A DNA stretch of 64,000 nt from Lichenicoccus sp965213775 (GCA_965213775.1 CBDCAC010000004.1:372001-436000); one strand, 5' to 3'. Numbered from the stretch's first letter, positions 54,166-63,403 are shown. Numbers and translations: made by a program. Notes: generated by a model from the letters alone, not told the origin.

Positions 54166-55656
54166 CTAGAACCGGGGCAGTTCGGGGAAGCGGGTGTGGC
54201 CGGCATGGACGTGCACGCGGCCCAGCTCGGCGCAGCGGCAGAGCTGCGGGAACACCTTGCCGGGATTGAGCAGGCTGGCCGGATCGAAGGCGCATTTGAG
54301 CCGCATCTGCTGGTCCAGGTCGGCCGCATCGAACATCGTGCCCATCAGGTCGCGCTTCTCGACGCCGACGCCGTGCTCGCCGGTCAGCACGCCGCCGACC
54401 TCGACGCACAGCCGCAGGATGTCGTTGCCGAACGCCTCGGCACGCTCCAGCTCGCCGTCGCGGTTGGCGTCGTACAGGATCAGCGGGTGCAGGTTGCCGT
54501 CTCCGGCATGGAACACGTTGGCGACGCGCAGGCCGTACTCGCCCTCCATCTGCTTCATGCGCGCGAGCACGTCGCCGAGGCGGCGGCGCGGGATGGTGCC
54601 GTCCATGCAGTAGTAGTCGGGCGACAGCCGGCCGACCGCCGGGAAGGCGGCCTTGCGTCCGGCCCAGAACAGCAGACGCTCCTCCTCGCTGCGGCTGACC
54701 CGGCAGGTGGTGGCGCCATGCCTGGCTGCGATCGCCTCCACCGCGGCGATCAGATGGTCCAGCTCCGCCTCGCAACCATCCAGCTCCACGATCAGCAGCG
54801 CCTCTGCGTCGAGCGGGTAGCCGGCATGGGCGAACGCCTCCGCGGCCTCCACCGCCAGCCGGTCCATCATCTCCATCCCGCCCGGGATGATGCCCGCGCC
54901 GATCACCGCGGCCACCGCCTCGCTGGCGCCGGCGATCGAGGGGAAGCCGAGCAGCAGCGCCCGCGCGCCGGGCGGCTTGGGCAGAATGCGCACCGTCACC
55001 TCGGTCACCACGCCGAGCAGGCCCTCGGAGCCGACCATCACGCCGAGCAGGTCGTAGCCGGCGCTGTCGAGATGCTTGCCGCCGAGGCGGACCACCTCGC
55101 CGTCCATCGTCACCATCTCGATGCCGATGACGTTGTTGGTGGTCAGCCCGTATTTCAGGCAGTGCACGCCGCCCGAGTTCTCGGCGACGTTGCCGCCGAT
55201 GGTGCAGGCGATCTGGCTCGACGGGTCCGGCGCATAGTAGAAGCCGCGATCCTGCACGGCGTGGGTGATGCCGAGATTGGTCACCCCCGGCTGGACCACC
55301 ACGCAGCGGTTGGCGATGTCGACCTCCAGGATGCGGCGGAACTTGCCCAGGCCGAGCAGCACCCCGTCCTCCAGCGGCAGCGCGCCGCCGGACAGCGAGG
55401 TGCCGGCGCCGCGCGGCACCACCTTGACGCCGGCGCCGCTGCAGTAGCGCAGGATGCGGGCGACCTGCTCGGTAGTCTCGGGCAGCACCACCACCAGCGG
55501 CAGGGTGCGGTAGGCGCTGAGGCCGTCGCTCTCGTAGACGCGACGCTCCTCCTCGGCGTCGATCACCCCCTCGCCGGGCACGATGCGCCTGAGGGCTGCG
55601 ACGATCTCGGCGCGCCGCGACATCACGTCCTCGTCGGGTATCGGCATATGCAGCAT
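54166..55656 (-). CDS. glcD: Glycolate oxidase FAD subunit
   Basis: GlcD is the catalytic FAD subunit oxidising glycolate to glyoxylate, 496 aa. PRGAGTSLSGGALPLEDGVLLGL near 80-105 is the FAD pyrophosphate loop. GGNVAENSGGVHCLKYGLTTNNV and DLLGVMVGSEGLLGVVTE follow, and the C-terminal FAD-oxidase domain ends GEHGVGVEKRDLM. AGGAGG stands 7 bases before ATG 55656, one of the best ribosome sites in the window. It follows the glycerate kinase gene after 43 bases. Confidence 0.96.
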   Translation of the reverse strand: MLHMPIPDEDVMSRRAEIVAALRRIVPGEGVIDAEEERRVYESDGLSAYRTLPLVVVLPETTEQVARILRYCSGAGVKVVPRGAGTSLSGGALPLEDGVLLGLGKFRRILEVDIANRCVVVQPGVTNLGITHAVQDRGFYYAPDPSSQIACTIGGNVAENSGGVHCLKYGLTTNNVIGIEMVTMDGEVVRLGGKHLDSAGYDLLGVMVGSEGLLGVVTEVTVRILPKPPGARALLLGFPSIAGASEAVAAVIGAGIIPGGMEMMDRLAVEAAEAFAHAGYPLDAEALLIVELDGCEAELDHLIAAVEAIAARHGATTCRVSRSEEERLLFWAGRKAAFPAVGRLSPDYYCMDGTIPRRRLGDVLARMKQMEGEYGLRVANVFHAGDGNLHPLILYDANRDGELERAEAFGNDILRLCVEVGGVLTGEHGVGVEKRDLMGTMFDAADLDQQMRLKCAFDPASLLNPGKVFPQLCRCAELGRVHVHAGHTRFPELPRF

Positions 55657-55699
55657 GATGTTCCTCCTCTGCCCGGCGTTGGCCGCCGATGGCGATGGT

Positions 55700-56968
55700 T
55701 CAGGCGCTGATCAGGATCGCACGGAAATCGTTCACGTTGGTGCGGGTGGGTCCGGTCACGACCAGATCGTCGAGCGACGAGAAGAAGCCGTAGCCGTCAT
55801 TGTCGGCGAGCCGGTCACGGGCCAGCACACCGAGCGAGGCGGCACGCGCCAGGCTGTCGGGGAAGAGCAGGGCGCCCGCATTATCCTCGGTGCCGTCGAT
55901 GCCGTCCGTGTCGCAGGCGATCGCATGGATGCCGCGATGCCCGTCCAGCGCCACCGCGAGCCCGAGCAGGAACTCGGCGTTGCGGCCGCCGCGGCCGCCG
56001 CCGCGCACCGTGACGCTGGTCTCGCCGCCGGAGATCAGCACGCACGGCGCCGCCGCCGGCTGGCCGTGCAGCGCGCATTGCCGGGCGATGCCGGCCATCA
56101 CGCGGGCGACCTCGGCCGCCTCGCCCTCGATCGCATCCCCCAGGATCACCGGCGTCACCCCCGCCGCGCGCGCCAGCGCCGCCGCCGCCTCCAGCGAGGC
56201 CTGCGGGCTCGCCACGATCGCGGTCTCCGCCCGCGCGAACGCGGCATCGCCGGGCTTGGGCGTCTCCGCCGCCGGATCGCGCAGCCGCGCCAGCACCGCG
56301 GCGGACGGCTCGATGCGCCAGCGCGCCAGCACCGCGCGGGCGTCGGCGAGCGTGGTGCGATCCGGCACCGTCGGGCCGGACGCGATCACCGAGACGTCGT
56401 CGCCAGGGACGTCGGAGATCAGCAGCGTGACCAGGCGCGCCGGCGCCGCCGCCAGGGCCAGCCGGCCGCCCTTGATCGCCGACAGGTGCTTGCGCACGCA
56501 GTTGATCTCGTGGATGCCGGCACCGCTGCGCAGCAGCGCGCGGTTGACCGCCTGCTTGTCGGCGAGCTCCAGGCCCGGTGCCGGCAGCGCCAGCAGCGAC
56601 GACCCGCCGCCCGAGATCAGGCACAGCACCAGGTCGTGCGGACCCAGGCCGGCCACCAGCTCCAGCATGCGGCCTGCGGCGGCGTGGCCGGCGGCGTCCG
56701 GCACCGGATGGCTCGCCTCCACCACCTCGATGCGGTCGAGCGCGCCCACGCCATGTTCGTAGCGGGTCACCACGAGCCCGGACAACGCGCGGTCCGCCGG
56801 CCAGTGCCGCTCGACCACCTGCGCCATCGCGGCGGCCGCCTTGCCGGCACCCACCACCACCGTGCGGCCCTCGGGCGGCGACGGCAGGTGCGCGGCCAGG
56901 CAACGCTCGGGTGCTGCGGCGGCGACCGCGTCGCGGAACATGCCCAGCAGCAGGTCGCGCTCCGACAT
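55700..56968 (-). CDS. ttuD: Glycerate 2-kinase (TtuD/MOFRL family)
   Basis: This 422-aa enzyme phosphorylates D-glycerate to 2-phosphoglycerate with ATP. Its layout is that of the MOFRL/DUF4147 glycerate kinases: VVGAGKAAAAMAQVVE near 38, LCLISGGGSSLLALP near 115, NCVRKHLSAIKGGRLA near 158, and the MOFRL domain LISGGETSVTVRGGGRGGRNAEFLLGLA near 320. Older annotations call this family hydroxypyruvate reductase TtuD, but kinase activity fits the pathway here. It follows glxR after 3 bases and precedes glcD. Confidence 0.92.
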   Translation of the reverse strand: MSERDLLLGMFRDAVAAAAPERCLAAHLPSPPEGRTVVVGAGKAAAAMAQVVERHWPADRALSGLVVTRYEHGVGALDRIEVVEASHPVPDAAGHAAAGRMLELVAGLGPHDLVLCLISGGGSSLLALPAPGLELADKQAVNRALLRSGAGIHEINCVRKHLSAIKGGRLALAAAPARLVTLLISDVPGDDVSVIASGPTVPDRTTLADARAVLARWRIEPSAAVLARLRDPAAETPKPGDAAFARAETAIVASPQASLEAAAALARAAGVTPVILGDAIEGEAAEVARVMAGIARQCALHGQPAAAPCVLISGGETSVTVRGGGRGGRNAEFLLGLAVALDGHRGIHAIACDTDGIDGTEDNAGALLFPDSLARAASLGVLARDRLADNDGYGFFSSLDDLVVTGPTRTNVNDFRAILISA

Positions 56969-56971
56969 CGC

Positions 56972-57871
56972 CTAGGCCGCGCCGCCGGCGTCGCCGATCT
57001 CGTGGCAGGCCAGCTTCTCCAGCACCCGCACCATCGCCGAATGGTCCCAGCCGGCGCCGCCGGCCGCGGCGGCGGCGCTGAACAGCTGCTGGCAGCTCGC
57101 CGTGTTCGGCAGGCTGACGCCGAGCGCGCGGGCGCCGGAGAGTGCGAGGTTCAGGTCCTTCTGGTGCAGCTCGATGCGGAAGCCGGGCACGAAGTTGCGC
57201 GAGACCATGCGCTCGCCATGCACCTCCAGGACGCGCGAGGCGGCGAACCCGCCCATCAGCGCCTGCCGCACCCGCGCCGGGTCGGCGCCGGCCTTGGAGG
57301 CGAACAGGAGCGCCTCGCCCACCGCCTCGATGGTCAGCGCCACGATGATCTGGTTGGCGACCTTGGTGGTCTGGCCGTCGCCGTTGCCGCCGACCAGGGT
57401 GACGTTCTTACCCATCAGCTCGAACAGCGGCTTCACCGCGTCGAAGGCGCGCGCCGGTCCGCCGACCATGATGGTCAGGCTGGCCGCCTCGGCGCCGACC
57501 TCGCCGCCCGACACCGGCGCGTCGAGATAGTCGCAGCCGAGCGCGTTGATGCGCGCGGCGATCTGCTTGGTCCCGAGCGGCGCGATCGAGCTCATGTCGA
57601 CGACGATCTTGCCGGCCGACAAGCCCGACGCCACGCCCTCCTCGCCGAACAGCACCGCCTCGACCTGCGGCGTGTCGGGCACCATGGTGATCACGATCTC
57701 GGCGCGTCGCGCGAGCTCCGCCGGCGTCTCGCAGGATTGCGCGCCCCGCTCGCGCAGCGCCTGCACCGCGTGCGACCGGCTCAGCACGAACAGGGTGTGG
57801 CCGCCCGCGATCAGGTGCGAGGCCATGGGCCGGCCCATGATGCCCAGGCCGATGAAACCGATCTTGCTCAT
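56972..57871 (-). CDS. glxR: Tartronate semialdehyde reductase
   Basis: This is a 299-aa 3-hydroxyisobutyrate-dehydrogenase-family enzyme that reduces tartronate semialdehyde to D-glycerate. The Rossmann motif IGFIGLGIMGRPMASHL opens the protein, DAPVSGGEVGAEAASLTIMVGG contains the substrate-binding signature at about 118-140, and the catalytic Lys lies in TTKVANQIIVA near 170. GGAGG lies 6 bases before the ATG. It lies between hyi and ttuD, exactly where the glyoxylate pathway needs it. Confidence 0.95.
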   Translation of the reverse strand: MSKIGFIGLGIMGRPMASHLIAGGHTLFVLSRSHAVQALRERGAQSCETPAELARRAEIVITMVPDTPQVEAVLFGEEGVASGLSAGKIVVDMSSIAPLGTKQIAARINALGCDYLDAPVSGGEVGAEAASLTIMVGGPARAFDAVKPLFELMGKNVTLVGGNGDGQTTKVANQIIVALTIEAVGEALLFASKAGADPARVRQALMGGFAASRVLEVHGERMVSRNFVPGFRIELHQKDLNLALSGARALGVSLPNTASCQQLFSAAAAAGGAGWDHSAMVRVLEKLACHEIGDAGGAA

Positions 57872-57887
57872 GTGCCGCCTCCGAGTT

Positions 57888-58697
57888 TCACGATGCGTGT
57901 GACAGCGGAATGGCGCCGGCCGGCAGGTGCGGCGAGAGCCAGCCCAGCCCGGCCTCGGTCGCGGCGGCCGGCTTGTACTCGCAGCCGATCCAGCCCGCGT
58001 AGCCGAGCGCGTCGAGGCGGGCGAACAGGTAGGGATAGTTGATCTCGCCGGTTCCGGGTTCGTGCCGGCCCGGATTATCGGCGACCTGCAGGTGGCCGAT
58101 GCGTTCCAGCCCGGCCTCGATGCTGCGGGCGAGGTCGCCCTCCATCACCTGGGCGTGGTAGATGTCGAACTGCAGCCTGAGGTTGTCCGACCCCACCAGA
58201 TCGAGCACCGCCAGCGCCTGATCGGTGCGGCTGACGAAGAAGCCGGGCACGTCGCGCGTGTTGACCGGCTCCAGCAGCAGCTCGATGCCGGCGCGCTGCA
58301 GCTCGCCGGCCGCGTAGCGCAGGTTCTCGACCAGCGTGCTCAGCACCAGCTCCAGGCTCTCGCCGGGCGGTGCGATGCCGGCGAGGCAGTTCACCCGCGG
58401 GCAGCGCAGCGCCGTCGCATACTCGATTGCGCGCGCCACTCCGGAGCGGAACTCGCCTACCCGAGACGGATGGCAGGCGATGCCGCGCTCGCCGCCGTCC
58501 CAGTCCCCGGCGGGAAGGTTGTGCAGCACCAGCTGCAGCCGGTGCGCGGCCAGCTCGCCCGCGATACGCGACGCCTCGAACGCGTAGGGAAACAGGAACT
58601 CGACGGCCTCGAAGCCGGCTTCCGACGCGGCGGCGAAGCGCTGCAGGAACGCCGTCTCGGTGAACATCATCGTGAGGTTGGCGGCGAAGCGGGGCAT
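57888..58697 (-). CDS. hyi: Hydroxypyruvate isomerase
   Basis: This 269-aa TIM-barrel enzyme of the xylose-isomerase-like family interconverts hydroxypyruvate and tartronate semialdehyde. It opens PRFAANLTMMFTE and contains FEAVEFLFPYAFEAS, ELLLEPVNTRDVPGFF with the metal-binding Glu near 147, and LQFDIYHAQVMEGD, all typical of Hyi. GGAGG precedes the ATG by 5 bases. It lies between gcl and glxR, the same order as in the E. coli allantoin/glyoxylate regulon. Confidence 0.95.
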   Translation of the reverse strand: MPRFAANLTMMFTETAFLQRFAAASEAGFEAVEFLFPYAFEASRIAGELAAHRLQLVLHNLPAGDWDGGERGIACHPSRVGEFRSGVARAIEYATALRCPRVNCLAGIAPPGESLELVLSTLVENLRYAAGELQRAGIELLLEPVNTRDVPGFFVSRTDQALAVLDLVGSDNLRLQFDIYHAQVMEGDLARSIEAGLERIGHLQVADNPGRHEPGTGEINYPYLFARLDALGYAGWIGCEYKPAAATEAGLGWLSPHLPAGAIPLSHAS

Positions 58698-58732
58698 CTG
58701 GCCCTCCGTTGCGGTGGCGGGGCGGGGCGCGG

Positions 58733-60559
58733 TCAGCGCGTGCCGGCCGGCTCCGGCAGCTTCGCCGGAACCCCCATGTCCTGGCTGCGCCGGATCGAGA
58801 GGTTCGGGTCGAGGCAGAGGATCTCCTCGAACTCGTTGACGCCGTCGACCTCGGTGCCCATCGCGATGTTGGTGACCCGCTCCAGGATGAACTCCAGCAC
58901 CACCGGCACCTGGTGCTCCTGCATCAGCGCCTCGGCTTGGGCGAACGCGGTCTTGAACTCGTTGGGGCTCTTGACCCGGATCGCCTTGCAGCCGAGCCCT
59001 TCGGCCACCGCGACATGGTCGACGCCGTAGCCCGGGATCGCGTCGCCGTCGGGCTCCGCGTTGATGTTGTCGAAGGCGAGGCTGACCTCGAAATCCATCT
59101 CGAAGCCGCGCTGCGACTGCCGGATCAGGCCGAGATAGGAGTTGTTCACCACCACGTGCAGGTAGGGCAGCTTGTGCTGCGCGCCCACCGCGAGCTCCTC
59201 GATCATGAACTGGAAATCATAGTCGCCCGACAATGCGACGATCTTGCGGTGCGGGTCGGCGGCGCGCACGCCGAGTGCGGCGGGCAGCGTCCAGCCCAGC
59301 GGCCCGGCCTGGCCGCAATTGATCCAGTTGCGCGGCTCGTAGACGTGCAGGAACTGCGCGCCGGCGATCTGCGACAGGCCGATGGTGGTGACGTAGCAGG
59401 TGTCGCGGCCCAGAACCTCGTTCATCTCCTGGTAGACGCGCTGCGGCTTCAGCGGTACCGCGTCGTAATGGCTGCGGCGCAGCATGTGGTGCTTGCGATG
59501 CTCGCAGGCGGCGGCCCATTCGGCACGGTCGCGCAGCGTGCCGGCCGCCTGCATCTCGCGGGCGACCCCGATGAACATCGCGAGTGCCGCGCGCGCATCG
59601 GAGACGATGCCGAAATCCGGGCCGAACACGCGGCCGATCTGCGTCGGCTCGATATCGACATGCACGAACCGGCGGCCGCGCGTGTAGGTCTCGATCGAGC
59701 CGGTATGGCGGTTGGCCCAGCGGTTGCCAATGCCGAGCACGAAGTCGGACTCGAGGAAGCTCGCGTTGCCGTAGCGATGGCTGGTCTGCAGCCCGACCAT
59801 GCCCGCCATCAGCGGGTGGTCGTCGGGGATCGTGCCCCAGCCCATCAGGGTCGGGATCACCGGCACGCCGGTGAGCTCGGCGAACGCGACCAGCAGGTCG
59901 GCGCAGTCGGCGTTGATGATGCCGCCGCCGGCCACGATCAGCGGGCGCTCGGCTTCGTTGAGCATCGACAGCGCGCGTGCCGCCTGCGCGCGGCTCGCCG
60001 CCGGCTTGTAGAGCGGCAGGCTCTCGTAGGTCTCGTCGTCGAACTCGATCTCGGCCATCTGCACGTCGACCGGCAGGTCGATCAGCACCGGGCCGGGCCG
60101 GCCGGAGCGCATGACGTGGAAGGCCTGCTGGAACACCATCGGCACCAGCGCCGGCTCGCGCACGCAGACCGACCACTTGGTCACGGATTTGGCGATGCTC
60201 TCGATATCGACCGCCTGGAAGTCCTCCTTGTACAGCCGGGCGCGCGGCGCCTGGCCGGTGATGCACAGGATCGGCACGGAATCCGCGAGTGCCGTGTAGA
60301 GGCCGGTGATCATGTCGGTGCCGGCGGGGCCGGAGGTGCCGATGCAAACGCCGACATTGCCCGCCCTGGCGCGGCTGTAGCCGTCCGCCATGTGCGAGGC
60401 GCCCTCGACATGGCGCGCCAGGATGTGCCGGATCGTGCCGCGCCGCTTCAGTGCCGCGTAGAGCGGGTTGATCGCCGCACCCGGCACGCCGAACGCGGTG
60501 TCGACGCCCTCGCGCTCGAGCACGCGCACTGCCGCATCGATCGCTCTCATCTTGGCCAT
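58733..60559 (-). CDS. gcl: Glyoxylate carboligase
   Basis: Gcl is a thiamine-diphosphate enzyme that joins two glyoxylates into tartronate semialdehyde and CO2. The 608-aa protein starts MAKMRAIDAAVRVLEREGV and has the N-terminal PYR domain with ARHVEGASHMADGYSRA, where Val replaces the usual catalytic Glu, a hallmark of Gcl. The central FAD-type domain contains GRRFVHVDIEPTQIG, and the PP domain has ALSGDYDFQFMIEEL with NNSYLGLIRQ. I chose the second of two adjacent ATGs, 6 bases after GGGAG. It is the first gene of the eight-gene operon and is divergent from the IclR regulator. Confidence 0.97.
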   Translation of the reverse strand: MAKMRAIDAAVRVLEREGVDTAFGVPGAAINPLYAALKRRGTIRHILARHVEGASHMADGYSRARAGNVGVCIGTSGPAGTDMITGLYTALADSVPILCITGQAPRARLYKEDFQAVDIESIAKSVTKWSVCVREPALVPMVFQQAFHVMRSGRPGPVLIDLPVDVQMAEIEFDDETYESLPLYKPAASRAQAARALSMLNEAERPLIVAGGGIINADCADLLVAFAELTGVPVIPTLMGWGTIPDDHPLMAGMVGLQTSHRYGNASFLESDFVLGIGNRWANRHTGSIETYTRGRRFVHVDIEPTQIGRVFGPDFGIVSDARAALAMFIGVAREMQAAGTLRDRAEWAAACEHRKHHMLRRSHYDAVPLKPQRVYQEMNEVLGRDTCYVTTIGLSQIAGAQFLHVYEPRNWINCGQAGPLGWTLPAALGVRAADPHRKIVALSGDYDFQFMIEELAVGAQHKLPYLHVVVNNSYLGLIRQSQRGFEMDFEVSLAFDNINAEPDGDAIPGYGVDHVAVAEGLGCKAIRVKSPNEFKTAFAQAEALMQEHQVPVVLEFILERVTNIAMGTEVDGVNEFEEILCLDPNLSIRRSQDMGVPAKLPEPAGTR

Positions 60560-60644
60560 CATCCGCTCCCGCCGCCTCGTGACAGATACGCAGCATCCGC
60601 CCCGCGGCGCGATTTGACGAGCATCGGCAGCGTATTTACCACGA

Positions 60645-60740
60645 TGCGGAACCCGGATTGTATAACCGCTCGTTGTCAGTATGTTGCGGCTTTCCACAGC
60701 AATGCCGCACCGTGCGGAATCGATTTGCTGCAATGCGAAA
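60645..60740. promoter_or_regulatory. Cluster of TGCGG half-sites between gcl and iclR
   Basis: In the 215-base divergent region TGCGGAA occurs at 60645 and 60713, TGCGGC at 60685, its inverse GCCGCA at 60704, and TGCGAAA at 60734. CCGCAC-C-GTGCGG around 60711 is a perfect short palindrome. This cluster is the best candidate for the binding site of the IclR-type regulator, controlling gcl and its own gene. Confidence 0.45.
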
Positions 60741-60774
60741 CATTGAACTTGATGGGCGACGTGGGGAGGCGGGC

Positions 60775-61644
60775 GTGCGGACACCAGCGATCGCGCGGAC
60801 GGGCAAGCCAGCCGGCGGCGTGCCGGAGCGGCGCGCACCGATTCCTCGCGCCACCGCCGAGCGGTCGGACCAGGTGCAGTCGCTGGTGCGCGCGCTGACC
60901 ATCGTGAACCGGCTCGCGGCCGCCGACGAGGGCATCACGCTGACCGAGGTGGCGCAGCAGGTCGGGCTGTCGCCGTCGACGGCGCACCGGCTGCTGACGA
61001 CGCTGGAGCAGGAGCGCTACGTCCATTTCGACGCCGAGCGGCGGCTCTGGTCGGTCGGCGTGCAGGCGTTCGTCGCCGGCAACGCCTTTCTCAAGACGCG
61101 CAACCTGGTGGCCAGCGCACGGCCGCAGATGCGCGCGCTGATGGAGGAGAGCGAGGAGACCGTGAACCTGGCGGTCGAGGACCAGTTCGAGGCGATCTAC
61201 CTGTCCCAGGTGGAGTGCCGGCAGATGATGCGCGCCTTCGCCCGTCCCGGGGCCCGGGTGCCGCTGCACTGCTCCAGCGTCGGCAAGGCGCTGCTCTCGG
61301 CGCTGCCGGACAGCGAGCTGTCCCGCATTCTGCATCGCCGCGGCCTGCCGCGGGTCACGGTCAAGACGATCACGACGACGTCGACGCTGCGCGAGAACCT
61401 GGTCCGGACCCGCGAGCGCGGCTACGCCATCGACGACGAGGAGAACGCCGTGGGCCTGCGCTGCATCGCCGCCGTCATCTTCAACGAGAACGCGGCCGCG
61501 GTGGCGGCGGTCTCCGTCTCCGGCCCGATGGCGCGGATCTCCGACGACCGCATCCCGCTGCTCGGCGAGCGGGTGCGTCGCAGGGCGGATGCGATCACCG
61601 CACAGCTCGGCGGCACACTGCCCGGCTGGTGTCGACGGGACTGA
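60775..61644 (+). CDS. IclR-family transcriptional regulator
   Basis: This is a regulator of 289 aa, probably sensing glyoxylate or a related metabolite as E. coli AllR does. The winged helix is at about 30-95 (DQVQSLVRALTIVNRL, then ITLTEVAQQVGLSPSTAHRLLTTLEQERYV), and the C-terminal GAF-like effector domain includes GVQAFVAGNAFLKTRNLV, HCSSVGKALLSALPD and GYAIDDEENAVGLRCIAAVIF. I start it at GTG 60775, which has a perfect GGGGAGG 6 bases upstream; an ATG at 60733 lies further out. It is divergent from the gcl operon. Confidence 0.92.
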   Translation: MRTPAIARTGKPAGGVPERRAPIPRATAERSDQVQSLVRALTIVNRLAAADEGITLTEVAQQVGLSPSTAHRLLTTLEQERYVHFDAERRLWSVGVQAFVAGNAFLKTRNLVASARPQMRALMEESEETVNLAVEDQFEAIYLSQVECRQMMRAFARPGARVPLHCSSVGKALLSALPDSELSRILHRRGLPRVTVKTITTTSTLRENLVRTRERGYAIDDEENAVGLRCIAAVIFNENAAAVAAVSVSGPMARISDDRIPLLGERVRRRADAITAQLGGTLPGWCRRD

Positions 61645-61694
61645 CGCCGGGCCGCGGCCGTCGCGGCAGCGGCGGACAGGAACAGGAAACGCAC

Positions 61695-63368
61695 ATGGAC
61701 GACGCTGGGGCGATCGACGATCTCGCGGAGCCGGACGGTCTGGCGCAGTTCTTCACCCGCTCGGTGTCGCGCAACGCGGACCAGACCGTGATCGATTTCC
61801 TCGGCCGCAGGACGTCCTACGCCGAGCTGGGCCGGGTGGTCGAACGCGCCGCCGCCGGGCTGCAGGCCGAGGGGGTGGTCCGCGGCACCCGGGTCGCGAT
61901 CTGCCTGCCGAACACGCTCTACGCCGTCGCCATGTTCTTCGCGATCCTGCGCGCCGGGGGCATCGCCGTCCCGCTCAACCCGCTCTACGTCGAGAAGGAG
62001 CTGACGGCGCTGCTGGAGGATTGCCGGGCCGAGATCCTGGTGCTGCCGAACCTGATCGCGATCAGCGCGAAGGGCGTGGGCGCCGCGCGGGCGGCCGGGA
62101 TGCGCCGGATCGTCACCTGCGACTTCGCGGGCGGCTTGCCGTGGTTCAAGCGCACCCTGTTCCGCGCGCTGCGTCGCCGCGAGATCGACCCTGGCCTGCG
62201 AGGCGGCCTGTTCGTCGATTTCCGCGCGCTGCTCGCCTGCCCCGGCCCGCTTCGCCCGGTGCGCGTCGATTCCCGCGACGACGTCGCGGTCATGCAGTAC
62301 ACCGGCGGCACCACCGGCGTGCCGAAGGCGGCGATGCTGACCCACGCGAACGTGCTGGCCAACATCAGGCAGACCCGGATCGGTCTGGGCTCGACGCTGG
62401 ATCCGGCGTCGGGCGGACCGCACGTCGTCGTCGGCGTGCTGCCGCTGTTCCACGTCTTCGCCATGCTCTGCGTGATGATGCTGACGCTGGAGATCGGCGG
62501 CCGCATGGTCCTGCTGCCGCGCTTCGAGATCCGCCAGCTGGTCGCGACCATCCGGCGCACGCGGGCGACCGTGATGTCCGGCGTGCCCACGCTGTTCGGC
62601 GCGATCGCGCGCCACAAGGCGCTCAAGCCGTCGCACCTGCGGTCGCTGCGCCTGTGCAACTCCGGCGGCGCCCCGTTGCCGGCCGAGATCCGGGCCGAGT
62701 TCGAGCGGCTGACCGGCTGCAGGGTGCGCGAGGGCTACGGACTGAGCGAGACCTCGCCCGTCGTCACCATGACGCCGCCCGGGGGAGAGCGGGACGGTTC
62801 CTGCGGGCAGGCGCTGGTCGATACCGAGATCTCGATCCGCGCCCTGGAGCCGCCGCACCGGGTGATGCCGCAGGGCGAGCACGGCGAGGTCTGGGTGCGC
62901 GGCCCGCAGGTGATGAAGGGCTACTGGAACCGGCCGCAGGACACCCGGGACATGCTCGTCGACGGCTATCTGCGCACCGGCGACGTCGGCTACCTCGATC
63001 GGGACGGCTACCTGTTCCTGGTCGACCGGATCAAGGACCTGATCCTCTGCGGCGGCTACAACGTCTATCCACGGGTGGTGGAAGAGGCGCTGTACGCCCA
63101 TCCGGCGGTGGCGGAAGCGGTGGTGATCGGCGTGCCGGACACGTATCGCGGCCAGAAACCCAAGGCATTCGTGAGCCTGCGGCCCGAGCAGGCGGCCACG
63201 CCGGAAGAGCTTCGCCGGTTTCTCGGCGACCACGTCTCGAAGATCGAGCTGCCGAGCGAGATCGTCATACGCGACGCGCTGCCCAAGACGATCATCGGCA
63301 AGCTGTCGAAGAGGGCGCTGCTGGAGGAGGAGGCGGCGGCGGAAGCAAGGCAAGGGCTCTGCCCTTGA
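61695..63368 (+). CDS. Long-chain fatty acid-CoA ligase (AMP-binding)
   Basis: This 557-aa acyl-adenylate-forming enzyme activates a carboxylic acid with ATP and CoA. Motifs are MQYTGGTTGVPKAAMLTHANV (P-loop-like, about 200), GYGLSETSPVVTMTP (about 350), GYLRTGDVGYLDRDGYLFLVDRIKDLILCGGYNVYP (about 430) and the C-terminal LPKTIIGKLSKRAL with the catalytic Lys. These place it near FadD/long-chain ligases; chain length cannot be read. AGGAAA lies 6 bases before ATG 61695. The last residues (ARQGLCP) are encoded by an interspersed repeat that overlaps the stop. It follows the IclR gene after 50 bases. Confidence 0.9.
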   Translation: MDDAGAIDDLAEPDGLAQFFTRSVSRNADQTVIDFLGRRTSYAELGRVVERAAAGLQAEGVVRGTRVAICLPNTLYAVAMFFAILRAGGIAVPLNPLYVEKELTALLEDCRAEILVLPNLIAISAKGVGAARAAGMRRIVTCDFAGGLPWFKRTLFRALRRREIDPGLRGGLFVDFRALLACPGPLRPVRVDSRDDVAVMQYTGGTTGVPKAAMLTHANVLANIRQTRIGLGSTLDPASGGPHVVVGVLPLFHVFAMLCVMMLTLEIGGRMVLLPRFEIRQLVATIRRTRATVMSGVPTLFGAIARHKALKPSHLRSLRLCNSGGAPLPAEIRAEFERLTGCRVREGYGLSETSPVVTMTPPGGERDGSCGQALVDTEISIRALEPPHRVMPQGEHGEVWVRGPQVMKGYWNRPQDTRDMLVDGYLRTGDVGYLDRDGYLFLVDRIKDLILCGGYNVYPRVVEEALYAHPAVAEAVVIGVPDTYRGQKPKAFVSLRPEQAATPEELRRFLGDHVSKIELPSEIVIRDALPKTIIGKLSKRALLEEEAAAEARQGLCP

Positions 63369-63403
63369 CCCGTTGGGGCCGGCGGCCCCAAACCCCATTC
63401 TCT
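63346..63403. repeat. Interspersed double-hairpin repeat, copy D
   Basis: CAAGGCAAGGGC-TCT-GCCCTTGACCCG is followed by TTGGGGCC-GGC-GGCCCCAA and ACCCCATTCTCT. The copy overlaps the 3' end of the acyl-CoA ligase gene and lies between it and the convergent DUF1810 gene. It is the closest match to copy C. Confidence 0.8.
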
